Origin: Streptomonospora litoralis
GTDB lineage: Bacteria; Actinomycetota; Actinomycetes; Streptosporangiales; Streptosporangiaceae
Assembly (NCBI RefSeq): GCF_004323735.1
Contig: NZ_CP036455.1
Location: 1,607,101-1,671,100, forward strand
Direction of reading: 5' to 3'
Length of the DNA stretch: 64,000 nucleotides
A program made the position numbers and the translations under genes. Below the pieces are notes generated by a model. The model made no database searches, was not told the origin of the DNA, and saw only the letters and a program-made list of their open reading frames with translations. Of the stretch, positions 41,920 to 50,101 are shown piece after piece (within the stretch, counting starts at the first letter, position 1; the number at the start of each line of letters is the position of its first letter).

Positions 41920-43395
41920 TCACGCGTGTCCCCGGCGCCACTGGCGGCCCACGTTCGCCGGCGGGCGGAGGCGCTGGGATGCCAGGGCCAGCACGAGCAG
42001 GGTGGCGATGTGCGGGCTGTAGGTGACCAGTTGGCCCGGCAGCGAGTCGGTGCCCAGGTACCACAGCAGCACGACGACTCCGGCGGGTGCCGCGACCAGC
42101 GCGGAGGCCGGGAGGCTCCCGGCCGCCTCCGGCCAGGTGCGCACCGTCTGGAGGGCGGCGGCCGCAGCCGCGGCCGCCCCGAGCGCGGTGACGGCCCACC
42201 ACCAGGCGGCACCGCCGGTGACCGCGACCGCGCCGCCGAGGGCGGCCACGGCCGCGCCGCCCGCGAACACCGCGCAGAGGCCCGCCGTGGCGGTGAAGGC
42301 GCTCGTTCCCCGCGTGCGCCGGAGAGCCGCGGCCAGCATCAGCACGGCGGCGACCAGCAGCGCCGCGGCGATCAGCAGCAGCAGCGCATGCACCGCGCCT
42401 CCGCCGCCGCGTACCTGCAGCGCGTCGGTGAATCCGAACAGCCCGGCGCCCATGGCCAGCCCGCCCGGTCGCCAGTTGCCGAAGATCATCGCCGCCAGTC
42501 CGATGTAGCCCCGCCCGCCGGTCTGGCCCTCCTGGTAGACGGAGGAGGCCACCATCGCGAGGAAGACTCCGCCCATGCCCGCGAAGCCGCCGGAGAGCAC
42601 GACCGCGGTGAACTTGTAGGTGTAGACGGGCACGCCCAGCGACTCCGCGGCGTCGGGGTTCTCCCCGCACGACCGCAGCCGCAGCCCGAACGGGGTGTGC
42701 CACAGCACCAGGAACGTCAGCGGCGCCAGCAGGATCGCCAGCAGCGTCACCACCGACATCCCCGTCGTGGTACCGACGATCAGCGAAGCGGTGTCGGCCA
42801 CCAGGAAGATCCCCGACTCCCGGGCCGGCGCCAGCGCGTCCGCCACGAACGGCAGCCCGATCCGCGGGAACTCCGGAAGCTGCGGCGACTGCGCCGCACC
42901 GCCCCCCGGTGCGCCCTGGAAGAACAGCAGGGACAGGTAGCGCATCGCGCCTACCGCGAGGATGTTGATCGCCACGCCCGAGACGATGTGGTCGACGCCG
43001 AAGGTCACGGTCGCCACCGCATGGATCAGCCCGCCGGCCATGCCGCCCAGCACCCCGGCGAGCAGCCCCGCCCACGGGCTCTCGAAGCTCCACGCGAAGT
43101 ACGCGCCGAACCAGGTGCCCAGCACCATCATGCCTTCGAGGCCGATGTTGATGATCCCGGCGCGCTCGGCCCACAGGCCGCCGAGCCCGGCGAGGCCGAT
43201 GGGCACGGCGAACGCCAGTGTCGCCTGGATGGTGCCGGCGCTGGTCAGCATCGGCTGGCCGGTGATGGCCCGCACACCGGCCAGGGCCACGAACGCCGCG
43301 ACCGCGATGCTGACGAAGCGCCACCGCGAGCGGGCGCCGCGCTGCCGCCCGGCCGGGGCGGCGGATGCCGGGGAGACGCTCAGATCCTGGCTCAT
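41920..43395 (-). CDS. ABC transporter permease (nucleoside/BMP type), second subunit
   Basis: The 491-residue protein contains a BPD_transp_2 permease domain in its first 330 residues, including LAGLGGLWAERAGIINIGLE, VSGVAINILAVGAMRYLSLL and the EAA-like SCGENPDAAESLGVPVYTYK. Unlike standard subunits of about 300-320 residues, about 150 residues with further hydrophobic helices (LLLLIAAALLVAAVLMLAAA onwards) follow. Its ATG overlaps the preceding permease stop by four bases. With the partner permease, ATPase and BMP lipoprotein it should form a nucleoside importer. Confidence 0.9.
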   Translation of the reverse strand: MSQDLSVSPASAAPAGRQRGARSRWRFVSIAVAAFVALAGVRAITGQPMLTSAGTIQATLAFAVPIGLAGLGGLWAERAGIINIGLEGMMVLGTWFGAYFAWSFESPWAGLLAGVLGGMAGGLIHAVATVTFGVDHIVSGVAINILAVGAMRYLSLLFFQGAPGGGAAQSPQLPEFPRIGLPFVADALAPARESGIFLVADTASLIVGTTTGMSVVTLLAILLAPLTFLVLWHTPFGLRLRSCGENPDAAESLGVPVYTYKFTAVVLSGGFAGMGGVFLAMVASSVYQEGQTGGRGYIGLAAMIFGNWRPGGLAMGAGLFGFTDALQVRGGGGAVHALLLLIAAALLVAAVLMLAAALRRTRGTSAFTATAGLCAVFAGGAAVAALGGAVAVTGGAAWWWAVTALGAAAAAAAALQTVRTWPEAAGSLPASALVAAPAGVVVLLWYLGTDSLPGQLVTYSPHIATLLVLALASQRLRPPANVGRQWRRGHA

Positions 43396-44828
43396 GACGC
43401 CGCCGCCTCCTCACGCTCGCCGCGGGCCAGCTCCCGGCCGACCTGCTGCTGCTGGTAGCGCAGACCCCAGCGGTGCACCACCTCGTACACCACGACCACG
43501 GTCAGCACGATGGTGGCCTGGGTGACCACGGCGATCTCCTTGGGAATGCCTTCGAAATCCAGGATCTGGCTGGACTGGTCCAGAAAGGCCCAGAACAGCG
43601 CGGCGAACGCGATGCCGACGGGGTGGTTGCGCCCCAGCAGGGCGATGGCGATGCCGGTGAAGCCCAGCCCGGTGGGGAAGTCCAGCGCGTAGTAGTGCGA
43701 CTGGCCGAGCAGCTGCGGTACGCCGACCAGCCCGGCGACCATCCCCGAGATCACCATCGACAGCAGCACCATGCGCTTGATGTCGATCCCGCTGGCCCGC
43801 GCCGCCGTCGGGGACTGGCCGGTGGCGCGCAGGTCGAAACCGAACCGGGTGCGGTTGAGCATCAGCCAGTAGCCGACACCGACCGCCATCGCCAGCAGCA
43901 CCAGGCCGAAAATCTCGCGGTCGGCGCCCATGAACCCGGCGGGGATGCCCGGCACCCAGCCCGTTTCGGCGATCTCGCGGGTGCCGATGTTGTTCGTGCT
44001 GATCTGCACCGCCAGCCGGTCGGTGTTGAGCAGGTAGGCGGTGATGCCGGTGGCAACCGAGTTCAGCATGATCGTGGAGATCACCTCGGAGACCCCGCGG
44101 GCCACCTTCAGGTAGCCGGCGATCCCGGCCCAGAAGCCGCCGACGGCCACCGCCACCGCGATGATGACGATCTGGTGGATGACCGGCGGCAGCACCCAGG
44201 CGCCGCCCACCGCCGCCGCCAGCAGCGCCGCCAGTCGGTACTGGCCGTCCACGCCGATGTTGAACAGCTTCATCTTGAAGCCGATCGCCACCGCCACGGC
44301 GGAGAGGTAGAACGTGGTGCCGGAGTTGACGACGAGCACCAGACTGTCGGGCTGCAGCCCGAACTCCAGCATCCGGCCGAAGGCGTGGAAGGGCTGCACA
44401 CCGCTGACCCGCAGCACCAGCGCGGTCACCGCCAGAGCCAGCGCCCCCGCGGCCACCACCGCGCCGAACGACAGCGCCAGCGTGGTGGCCAGCCGCCGGT
44501 AGAGCAGGAAGGCGGCCGCCGAGCCGATCAGGGCGCCGAGCGGGTAGGCCACCGGCTCGATCAGCCACCAGTCGATGATCCCGCCGCCGAGCAGGCCCGC
44601 GGTCACCGACAGCAGCAGCGCGATCGGCGTCACCAGCAGCCGGTGCAGGCGGGTGTCGGCGTCCTCGGTGGTGGGCCGGGTGAGCGCCACGACCAGCGCG
44701 AACGCCAGCGCGACGCCGATCGCGGCCGCCGCGGGAGCCAGCAGGCCCCGGTCGGCCGCGGCGGTCACACCCGCGCCCAGAACGGCTGCGAGGGCCACCG
44801 CCGCCCAGATGGGGATGGAGGTCCTCAT
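43392..44828 (-). CDS. ABC transporter permease (nucleoside/BMP type), first subunit
   Basis: This 478-residue subunit has several N-terminal helices (SIPIWAAVALAAVLGAGVTA and following) before the BPD_transp_2 core at about residues 110-440: FNIGVDGQYRLAALLAAAVG, EVISTIMLNSVATGITAYLL, LRATGQSPTAARASGIDIKR and GFTGIAIALLGRNHPVGIAF. It overlaps the ATPase gene stop by four bases upstream and the second permease start downstream, so translation of all three is probably coupled. Confidence 0.9.
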   Translation of the reverse strand: MRTSIPIWAAVALAAVLGAGVTAAADRGLLAPAAAAIGVALAFALVVALTRPTTEDADTRLHRLLVTPIALLLSVTAGLLGGGIIDWWLIEPVAYPLGALIGSAAAFLLYRRLATTLALSFGAVVAAGALALAVTALVLRVSGVQPFHAFGRMLEFGLQPDSLVLVVNSGTTFYLSAVAVAIGFKMKLFNIGVDGQYRLAALLAAAVGGAWVLPPVIHQIVIIAVAVAVGGFWAGIAGYLKVARGVSEVISTIMLNSVATGITAYLLNTDRLAVQISTNNIGTREIAETGWVPGIPAGFMGADREIFGLVLLAMAVGVGYWLMLNRTRFGFDLRATGQSPTAARASGIDIKRMVLLSMVISGMVAGLVGVPQLLGQSHYYALDFPTGLGFTGIAIALLGRNHPVGIAFAALFWAFLDQSSQILDFEGIPKEIAVVTQATIVLTVVVVYEVVHRWGLRYQQQQVGRELARGEREEAAAS

Positions 44829-46393
44829 GCGCCGTCCTCGCCTTCGCCCGTGCCGGTCCGGCTGTCCAGCCCGGCGCCGGTCATCGCCGCGCCGAGCTCC
44901 TCAGGGGTCACCGTCATCGGGTCCGCCTCGGCCACCAGCCGGCCGCGCAGGATGACGTGCAGCGTGTCGGACATGCCGATCAGCTCATCCAGATCGGCCG
45001 AAACCAGCAGCACCGCCAGCCCTTCGCCGCGCGCCCGGCGCAGATGCTCCCAGATCGCCGCCTGCGCGCCCACGTCGACCCCGCGCGTGGGGTGGGCGGC
45101 CACGAGTACCTTGGGTCGGCCGCGCATCTCCCGGCCGACGATCAGCTTCTGCTGGTTGCCGCCGCTCAGCGCCTCGGCGATCACGTCGATACCGGGCGTG
45201 CGCACGTCGTAGTCGGCCACGATCCGCTCGGTGTCGGCGCGCGCGCCCGCCCGGTCGATCCAGATGCCCCGGGCGTTGGGCGCCTCCCCCTGGTGGCCGA
45301 GGATGCGGTTCTCCCACAGCGACGACTCCAGCAGCACGCCGTGGCGGGTGCGGTCCTCGGGGATGTAGCCGACCCCGGCCTCGCGGATGTCCAGGGTGCC
45401 CCAGCCGGTGATGTCGCGCCCGTCCAGGCGGACGGTGCCCTGCTGGACGGGGCGCATACCCATTACGGCCTCGATCAGCTCGGACTGGCCGTTGCCCTCC
45501 ACGCCCGCGATACCGACGATCTCGCCCTCGCGCATGGTCAGGGACACGTCGTCGACCACCGGGCGTCCGCCGGGCTCGCTCACCCGCAGGCCGCTGATCT
45601 CCAGCATCGGGCGGTCGGTCACCGTGGACTCGCGCAGTTCGGGCACGGGCAGTTCGCCGCCGACCATCAGCGTGGCCAGTTCCCGGGCGCTGGTGGCGGC
45701 GGGATCGACGGTGGCCACGGTGGTGCCGCGGCGGATCACGGTGATGGTGTCGGCGACCGACAGCACCTCGTCGAGCTTGTGCGAGATGAAGATGACCGTC
45801 AGGCCCTCCCGCTTGAGCTCGCGCAGGTTGTCGAACAGCTCGTCGACCTCCTGGGGCACCAGCACCGCGGTCGGCTCGTCCAGGATGACGATATCGGCGC
45901 CCCGGTAGAGGACTTTGAGGATCTCCACGCGCTGGCGCTGGCCCACGCCCAGCTCCTCCATCAGCCGGTCGGGTTCGACACCCAGCCCGTACTGCTCGGA
46001 GAGCGAGGTGATCCGCGCCCGCGCGTTGCGGCCGATGCCGACGCGGCCCTCGGCGCCCAGCACGACGTTCTCCAGCACGGTGAGGTTGTCGGCGAGCATG
46101 AAGTGCTGGTGCACCATGCCGATGCCGTGCTTGATGGCGTCGGAGGGGGAGTTCAGCCGCACCGTGGCACCCTTGACCGCGATGGTGCCCTCGTCCTGTC
46201 GGTGCATGCCGTAAAGCGTCTTCATCAGGGTGGACTTGCCGGCCCCGTTCTCGCCCACGATGGCGTGGACGGTACCGGGCCGCACCGCGATGTCGATGTC
46301 GTGGTTGGCCACGACCCCCGGGAACCTCTTGGTGATCCCGCGCAGCTCGACGGCGGGAGGTGCCTCCCCGCCGCCGGATGGTGCGCTGCTCAT
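44825..46393 (-). CDS. ABC transporter ATP-binding protein with two nucleotide-binding domains
   Basis: The 522-residue protein has tandem ABC domains, as in sugar and nucleoside importers of the CUT2/BMP group. Domain 1 shows Walker A VGENGAGKSTLMKTL, signature ELGVGQRQRVEILKVL and Walker B DIVILDEPTAVL. Domain 2 has the degenerate P-loop AGVEGNGQSELIEAV and signature ALSGGNQQKLIVGREM, a normal asymmetry in this family. It energises import by the two permeases encoded downstream. A 170-bp spacer with a strong hairpin separates it from the lipoprotein gene. Confidence 0.93.
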   Translation of the reverse strand: MSSAPSGGGEAPPAVELRGITKRFPGVVANHDIDIAVRPGTVHAIVGENGAGKSTLMKTLYGMHRQDEGTIAVKGATVRLNSPSDAIKHGIGMVHQHFMLADNLTVLENVVLGAEGRVGIGRNARARITSLSEQYGLGVEPDRLMEELGVGQRQRVEILKVLYRGADIVILDEPTAVLVPQEVDELFDNLRELKREGLTVIFISHKLDEVLSVADTITVIRRGTTVATVDPAATSARELATLMVGGELPVPELRESTVTDRPMLEISGLRVSEPGGRPVVDDVSLTMREGEIVGIAGVEGNGQSELIEAVMGMRPVQQGTVRLDGRDITGWGTLDIREAGVGYIPEDRTRHGVLLESSLWENRILGHQGEAPNARGIWIDRAGARADTERIVADYDVRTPGIDVIAEALSGGNQQKLIVGREMRGRPKVLVAAHPTRGVDVGAQAAIWEHLRRARGEGLAVLLVSADLDELIGMSDTLHVILRGRLVAEADPMTVTPEELGAAMTGAGLDSRTGTGEGEDGA

Positions 46394-46474
46394 CCGACTC
46401 CTCGATACGTGGGGCCGCCGGTTCCCGGCACCGGCGGCGCCGGTCCGCCGGCGGCGGAGCTGGGGGAGGGCGGA

Positions 46475-46520
46475 CCGCGGTACCGGGGCCGGGGCACTCT
46501 CCCCGGCCCCGGTACCGCGG
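46475..46520 (-). terminator. 20-bp-arm intra-operon hairpin (attenuator or mRNA stabiliser)
   Basis: Perfect 20-bp arms at 46475-46494 and 46501-46520 (starting CCGCGGTACCGGGG) enclose a 6-nt loop, without a T-tract. It lies between the substrate-binding lipoprotein gene and the ATPase gene of the same operon, the usual place for partial terminators or 3'-end stabilisers that raise binding-protein expression relative to the membrane parts. Confidence 0.75.
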
Positions 46521-46563
46521 CGACCGCGCCGGGGCTGGGCCCGCCTGCGCGGGCCGCACCCGG

Positions 46564-47640
46564 CTACGGCTCGGTCGGGACCTCGATCTCGCCGTCGATG
46601 ATCTGCTGCTTCAGCTCGTCGAGCTGCCCCTCGATGTCGGAGATCAGCTCCTCGTTGGACTTGGAGTAGCCGACACCGCCGCTGGCCAGGTCGAAGCGCC
46701 GGATGCCCGATTCGACGTCGCCCTGCTGCGCCGACTGCACGAACTCGAACACCGCGGTGTCCACGCGCTTGATCGCCGAGGTGAGCACATACTGCTTCTG
46801 GTCCTCGGGCGCGGTCTTGTACTGGTCGCTGTCCACACCGATGAACAGCTGATCCGCTGCGGCCACGGCCTCCAGCACGCCGTTGCCCGAGGCTCCGGCC
46901 GCGTGGTAAATGACGTCGGCGCCCTGGTCGAGCTGGCCTTCGGCGGTGGATCGGCCGGTCGCCGGGTCGGAGAAACCGCTCATGTCCGGCGGCTGGGTGA
47001 GGTAGGAGGTCTCGATCTCGATGTCGGGGTTGATCTTCTGCGCCCCGGCGATGTAACCGGCCTCGAACTTCTTGATCAGCGGTGTCTCCACGCCGCCGAC
47101 GAAGCCGATGTGGTCCTCCTCCGTCTTGAGCGCGGCCGCCGCGCCCACCAGGTAGGACGCCTGCTCCTCGGTGAAGACGAGGCTGGTGACGTTGTCCTGG
47201 TCGGTGATCTCCGAGTCGACGATGGCGAAGTTGACGTCGGAGTAGGCCTCGTTGCTCGCGACGTTGATCATCGGCTGCGTGTAGGCGAAGCCCACCCCGA
47301 TGATCACGTCGAAGCCCTGGTCGGCCATGTTCTTCAGACGTTCTTCTTTGTCGACGTCCGACTCGCCCTCGCTGGGCTCGAAGTCCTGGATGTCGTCCCC
47401 GCTGATCCCCAGCTCTTCCTCGACGCGCTGGAGCCCGCGGTAGGCCGAGTCGTTGAACGACTTGTCCCCTCGGCCGCCGACGTCGTAGGCGAGGCCGACG
47501 CGGATCCCGTCGTCGCCTCCTCCGCCTTCGCCGTCGCCCCCGCCGGCGTTCCCGCCCTGGGGGTTGTCACAGGCCGTCAAGGCCAGGGTAAGCACGCCTG
47601 CCGCTGTGGCGGCGGCGAGCTTGGCGGCACGCTTGTTCAA
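46564..47640 (-). CDS. BMP family nucleoside-binding lipoprotein
   Basis: The 358-residue lipoprotein has a signal peptide with lipobox LALTAC, giving lipidation at Cys24, followed by a Gly/Glu/Asp-rich linker and a PF02608 domain from about residue 46: VGLAYDVGGRGDKSFNDSAY, VIIGVGFAYTQPMINVASNE, FVGGVETPLIKKFEAGYIAG and YHAAGASGNGVLEAVAAADQ. It is anchored outside the membrane and delivers nucleosides to the permeases. TTG at 47640 is the start, with GGGGAG about 9 bases upstream. Neighbouring cdd and deoA support a nucleoside ligand. Confidence 0.92.
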   Translation of the reverse strand: MNKRAAKLAAATAAGVLTLALTACDNPQGGNAGGGDGEGGGGDDGIRVGLAYDVGGRGDKSFNDSAYRGLQRVEEELGISGDDIQDFEPSEGESDVDKEERLKNMADQGFDVIIGVGFAYTQPMINVASNEAYSDVNFAIVDSEITDQDNVTSLVFTEEQASYLVGAAAALKTEEDHIGFVGGVETPLIKKFEAGYIAGAQKINPDIEIETSYLTQPPDMSGFSDPATGRSTAEGQLDQGADVIYHAAGASGNGVLEAVAAADQLFIGVDSDQYKTAPEDQKQYVLTSAIKRVDTAVFEFVQSAQQGDVESGIRRFDLASGGVGYSKSNEELISDIEGQLDELKQQIIDGEIEVPTEP

Positions 47641-47752
47641 TCTTCACTCCCCTTCAGCCCTGAAGCGGCCCACGCTTGTGGGTGGGCTCGCCGGGTTCTG
47701 CTGCCGGACGATAGCCGTTCCGGGAAATGTCACCAATCCACCGGGAACGGTT

Positions 47753-47758
47753 GTTATA
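47753..47758 (-). promoter_or_regulatory. Candidate -10 element for the nucleoside uptake operon
   Basis: The minus strand reads TATAAC in an AT-rich pocket about 113 bases before the TTG start. No convincing -35 is seen. The implied leader would be roughly 105 nt. Confidence 0.35.
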
Positions 47759-47927
47759 AAGGCGAGAGCAGAGCGAAACGGACGTTACCGATTCGCCGTT
47801 CCGCCGCTGGGCGGATCGCTCGTCTCACCAGGTCGCCGCCGCCCGCGCAAGGGCAATTCTCGCCCAAGTCCGGCCGTGTCGTTGAGTAGCGAAGGGGTGA
47901 CCGGCGCGCCGTGCCGCCCGCCGTTCC

Positions 47928-48671
47928 TCAGTTTCGCGAAAGCGCGGCGGGCTCGGCGGTGAGGAATTCCACAGCGCTCTTCTTCAGGCGCTGCGCCGAG
48001 ACGGCCGTGCGGTGGTCGCGGCCCGGCGCGCGCAGGGCGGTACCGCCCACCTGCCGGGCGAGGTCCTCCATGCCGGCGGCCAGGCCGTCGCGTTCACCGG
48101 CCATCAGCAGCATCGGCACCTCGGGGGCCGGCTCGGGGCTGAAAGGGTGGGCGGCCTGCCCGCGCGCGCAGGCCGCCAGCGCCGCCGGGTCGCCCCCCGG
48201 CAGCTGTGCGGCGGCGCGGTAGACAGCGCCGAAGGGGGACTCGTCGGCGTCCAGGTCGTCCGAATCGGTGCCGGCGAACGCGTCGCGCGGCCCGAATCCG
48301 GCCAGCACGCCGCGGCGCACCCGGTCGGGACGGGCCAGCGCCGTCTCCCAGGCGAGGCGCGCGCCCAGCGAGTAGCCCACGACGTCGACCCGCTCGATCT
48401 CCAGCGCGTCCAGCAGCCCCAGCAGGTCGGCGGTGAACCGAGCCGGGGTGTAGGCGGCGGGGTCGTGCGGCTTTCCGCTGCCGCCGTGGCCCCTCAGGTC
48501 GCAGCCGAACACCGGGAGTTCGGCGAGCGCGCGGGTCCAGCCGGTGCGCACCCAGTTCAGTTCGAAGTCGGAGCCGAAACCGTGCACCAGCAGCACCGGT
48601 ACGCCCGCGGCAGCGGGGTCGGGGGCACTGTAGCGCAGCGGCACCTGCGCGGGCAGGGTGTATTCGGTCAT
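47928..48671 (-). CDS. Alpha/beta hydrolase
   Basis: The 247-residue protein is an alpha/beta hydrolase with oxyanion segment LLVHGFGSDFELNW, nucleophile elbow VVGYSLGARL (Ser101), Asp195 in MAGERDGLA and His220 in APGRDHRTAV, so a full triad is present. It is the last gene of the E1-alpha/E1-beta/lipoyl operon. Its ATG is in the same frame as the lipoyl-domain gene upstream, with one TGA and 14 open codons between, resembling a split form of AcoC, in which a lipoyl domain is fused to an alpha/beta hydrolase. Whether it acts as an acyltransferase or thioesterase is unknown. Confidence 0.85.
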   Translation of the reverse strand: MTEYTLPAQVPLRYSAPDPAAAGVPVLLVHGFGSDFELNWVRTGWTRALAELPVFGCDLRGHGGSGKPHDPAAYTPARFTADLLGLLDALEIERVDVVGYSLGARLAWETALARPDRVRRGVLAGFGPRDAFAGTDSDDLDADESPFGAVYRAAAQLPGGDPAALAACARGQAAHPFSPEPAPEVPMLLMAGERDGLAAGMEDLARQVGGTALRAPGRDHRTAVSAQRLKKSAVEFLTAEPAALSRN

Positions 48672-48713
48672 GGCGGTCCCGTTTCCCGTCGAATGGCCAG
48701 CGTGGAGCGGCCC

Positions 48714-49055
48714 TCAGTCGTCCTCGGGCGGTGTGAGCCGGACCCGGCGGCGGGGCGGCTCGCCGGCGGGGACCGTGCCCACGATCCCGGCGCCGTCCTC
48801 CTCGGCCTCCACCTCGAAGGTCACCAGCGGCGCGCCGACCTCCACCACGTCGCCCTCCTCGGCGTGCAGCCTGCGGACCACCCCGGCGTGCGGCGAGGGG
48901 ATCTCCGCCGCGGACTTGGTGGTCTCGACCTCGACGAGCGGCCCGTTGCGTTCGACCCGCTCGCCCGGGCCCGCCAGCCACTCCAGCACCGTGGCCTCGA
49001 CCAGGCCCTCGCCCAGGTCCGGCAGGTGGAACGTCTTCTCGTTCTGCTGCGCCAT
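48714..49055 (-). CDS. Stand-alone lipoyl-domain protein (truncated E2-like)
   Basis: The 113-residue protein consists of one biotinyl/lipoyl domain (residues 7-85) with LPDLGEGLVEATVLEWLAGP and the lipoylation lysine, Lys47, in EVETTKSAAEIPSPHAG, followed by a short Arg/Pro tail. It lacks the peripheral-subunit-binding and catalytic domains of normal E2 (over 400 residues). ATG 49055 is used, 17 bp after the E1-beta stop; an upstream in-frame TTG at 49076 is possible. It would carry the acyl group produced by the E1 pair to an acceptor or to a separate acyltransferase. Confidence 0.88.
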   Translation of the reverse strand: MAQQNEKTFHLPDLGEGLVEATVLEWLAGPGERVERNGPLVEVETTKSAAEIPSPHAGVVRRLHAEEGDVVEVGAPLVTFEVEAEEDGAGIVGTVPAGEPPRRRVRLTPPEDD

Positions 49056-49072
49056 GTCCTCGTCGAATCCTC

Positions 49073-50101
49073 TCAAGCGCCGAACGTCCGCTGCACCGCG
49101 TACAGGATGCGGTCGACGGTGGGCAGGTACTGCGGCTCCAGCGGTCCGGCCGGATAGGGCACGTCGAATCCGGTCACCCGCTGCACGGGTGCGGCGAGCC
49201 GGGAGAACGCCCCCTCCGTGATCAGCGCGCCGACCTCGCCGCCCAGTCCCGCCGTCAGCGGCGCCTCGTGCACCACCACCGCGCGCCGGGTGCGCCGCAC
49301 CGACTCCACCAGCCCTTCGGCGTCGAGGGGCTTGAGCCAGCGCAGGTCCAGCACCTCCAGCTCCACGCCGTCCTCGGCGGCGAACTCGGCGGCCTGAAGG
49401 CAGCGCTGCACCATCGCCCCCCAGGCCACCAGGGTGGCGTGCCGACCCGGCCGCACCACGCGGCTCGCGCCCACCGGCAGCTCCGCAGGCGCATCGCCGT
49501 CCTCAGGCGCGGGGCGGCGGTCCCAGTAGCGCGCCTTGGGCTCCATGAACACCACGGGGTCGTCGGAGCGCACCGACTGCAGCAGCAGGCTGTAGGCGTC
49601 GGCCGCCTCGCTGGGCGCGGCCACCTTCAGGCCGGGCACGTGGGCGAACAGCGCCTCCAGGCTCTCGCCGTGGTGCTCCGGCGCCTGGATGCCGCCGAAG
49701 CTGGGTACCCGCAGCGTGACGGGCATGGGGGCGGTGCCGCGCGAGCGGTAGCGCATCCGCGCCACCTGATTGACGATCTGGTCCAGGGCGGGATACGCGA
49801 ACCCGTCGAACTGCAGCTCGGGCACGGGGCGCCAGCCGTTCATGGCCAGGCCCACGGCCATGCCGACGATGCCCGACTCCGCCAGCGGAGTGTCGAAGAC
49901 GCGGTGCTCGCCGTGGCGCCGCTGCAGGCCGTCGGTCACGCGGAAGACGCCGCCCAGCCGGCCCACGTCCTCACCGAAGACCAGGACCGCGGGGTCCTCG
50001 GTCAACGCCTCGTCCAGCGCGCGGTTCAGCGCCTCGCGCAGTGTGGACGCGTGCGCGGGCGCCTCGGCGGTCCCGGGCGCGCCGGTCGCAGTCGGGCTCA
50101 T
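49073..50101 (-). CDS. 2-oxoacid dehydrogenase E1 beta subunit (branched-chain type)
   Basis: The 342-residue subunit has the E1-beta features TLREALNRALDEALTEDPAV, VFGEDVGRLGGVFRVTDGLQ, FDTPLAESGIVGMAVGLAMN, VPSFGGIQAPEHHGESLEAL and the C-terminal LTAGLGGEVGALI. It pairs with the E1-alpha encoded just upstream (ATGA overlap at 50098-50101) to decarboxylate a 2-oxo acid with thiamine diphosphate. Sequence is closest by eye to branched-chain E1-beta, yet acetoin dehydrogenase E1 is not excluded given the odd downstream genes. Confidence 0.9.
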   Translation of the reverse strand: MSPTATGAPGTAEAPAHASTLREALNRALDEALTEDPAVLVFGEDVGRLGGVFRVTDGLQRRHGEHRVFDTPLAESGIVGMAVGLAMNGWRPVPELQFDGFAYPALDQIVNQVARMRYRSRGTAPMPVTLRVPSFGGIQAPEHHGESLEALFAHVPGLKVAAPSEAADAYSLLLQSVRSDDPVVFMEPKARYWDRRPAPEDGDAPAELPVGASRVVRPGRHATLVAWGAMVQRCLQAAEFAAEDGVELEVLDLRWLKPLDAEGLVESVRRTRRAVVVHEAPLTAGLGGEVGALITEGAFSRLAAPVQRVTGFDVPYPAGPLEPQYLPTVDRILYAVQRTFGA

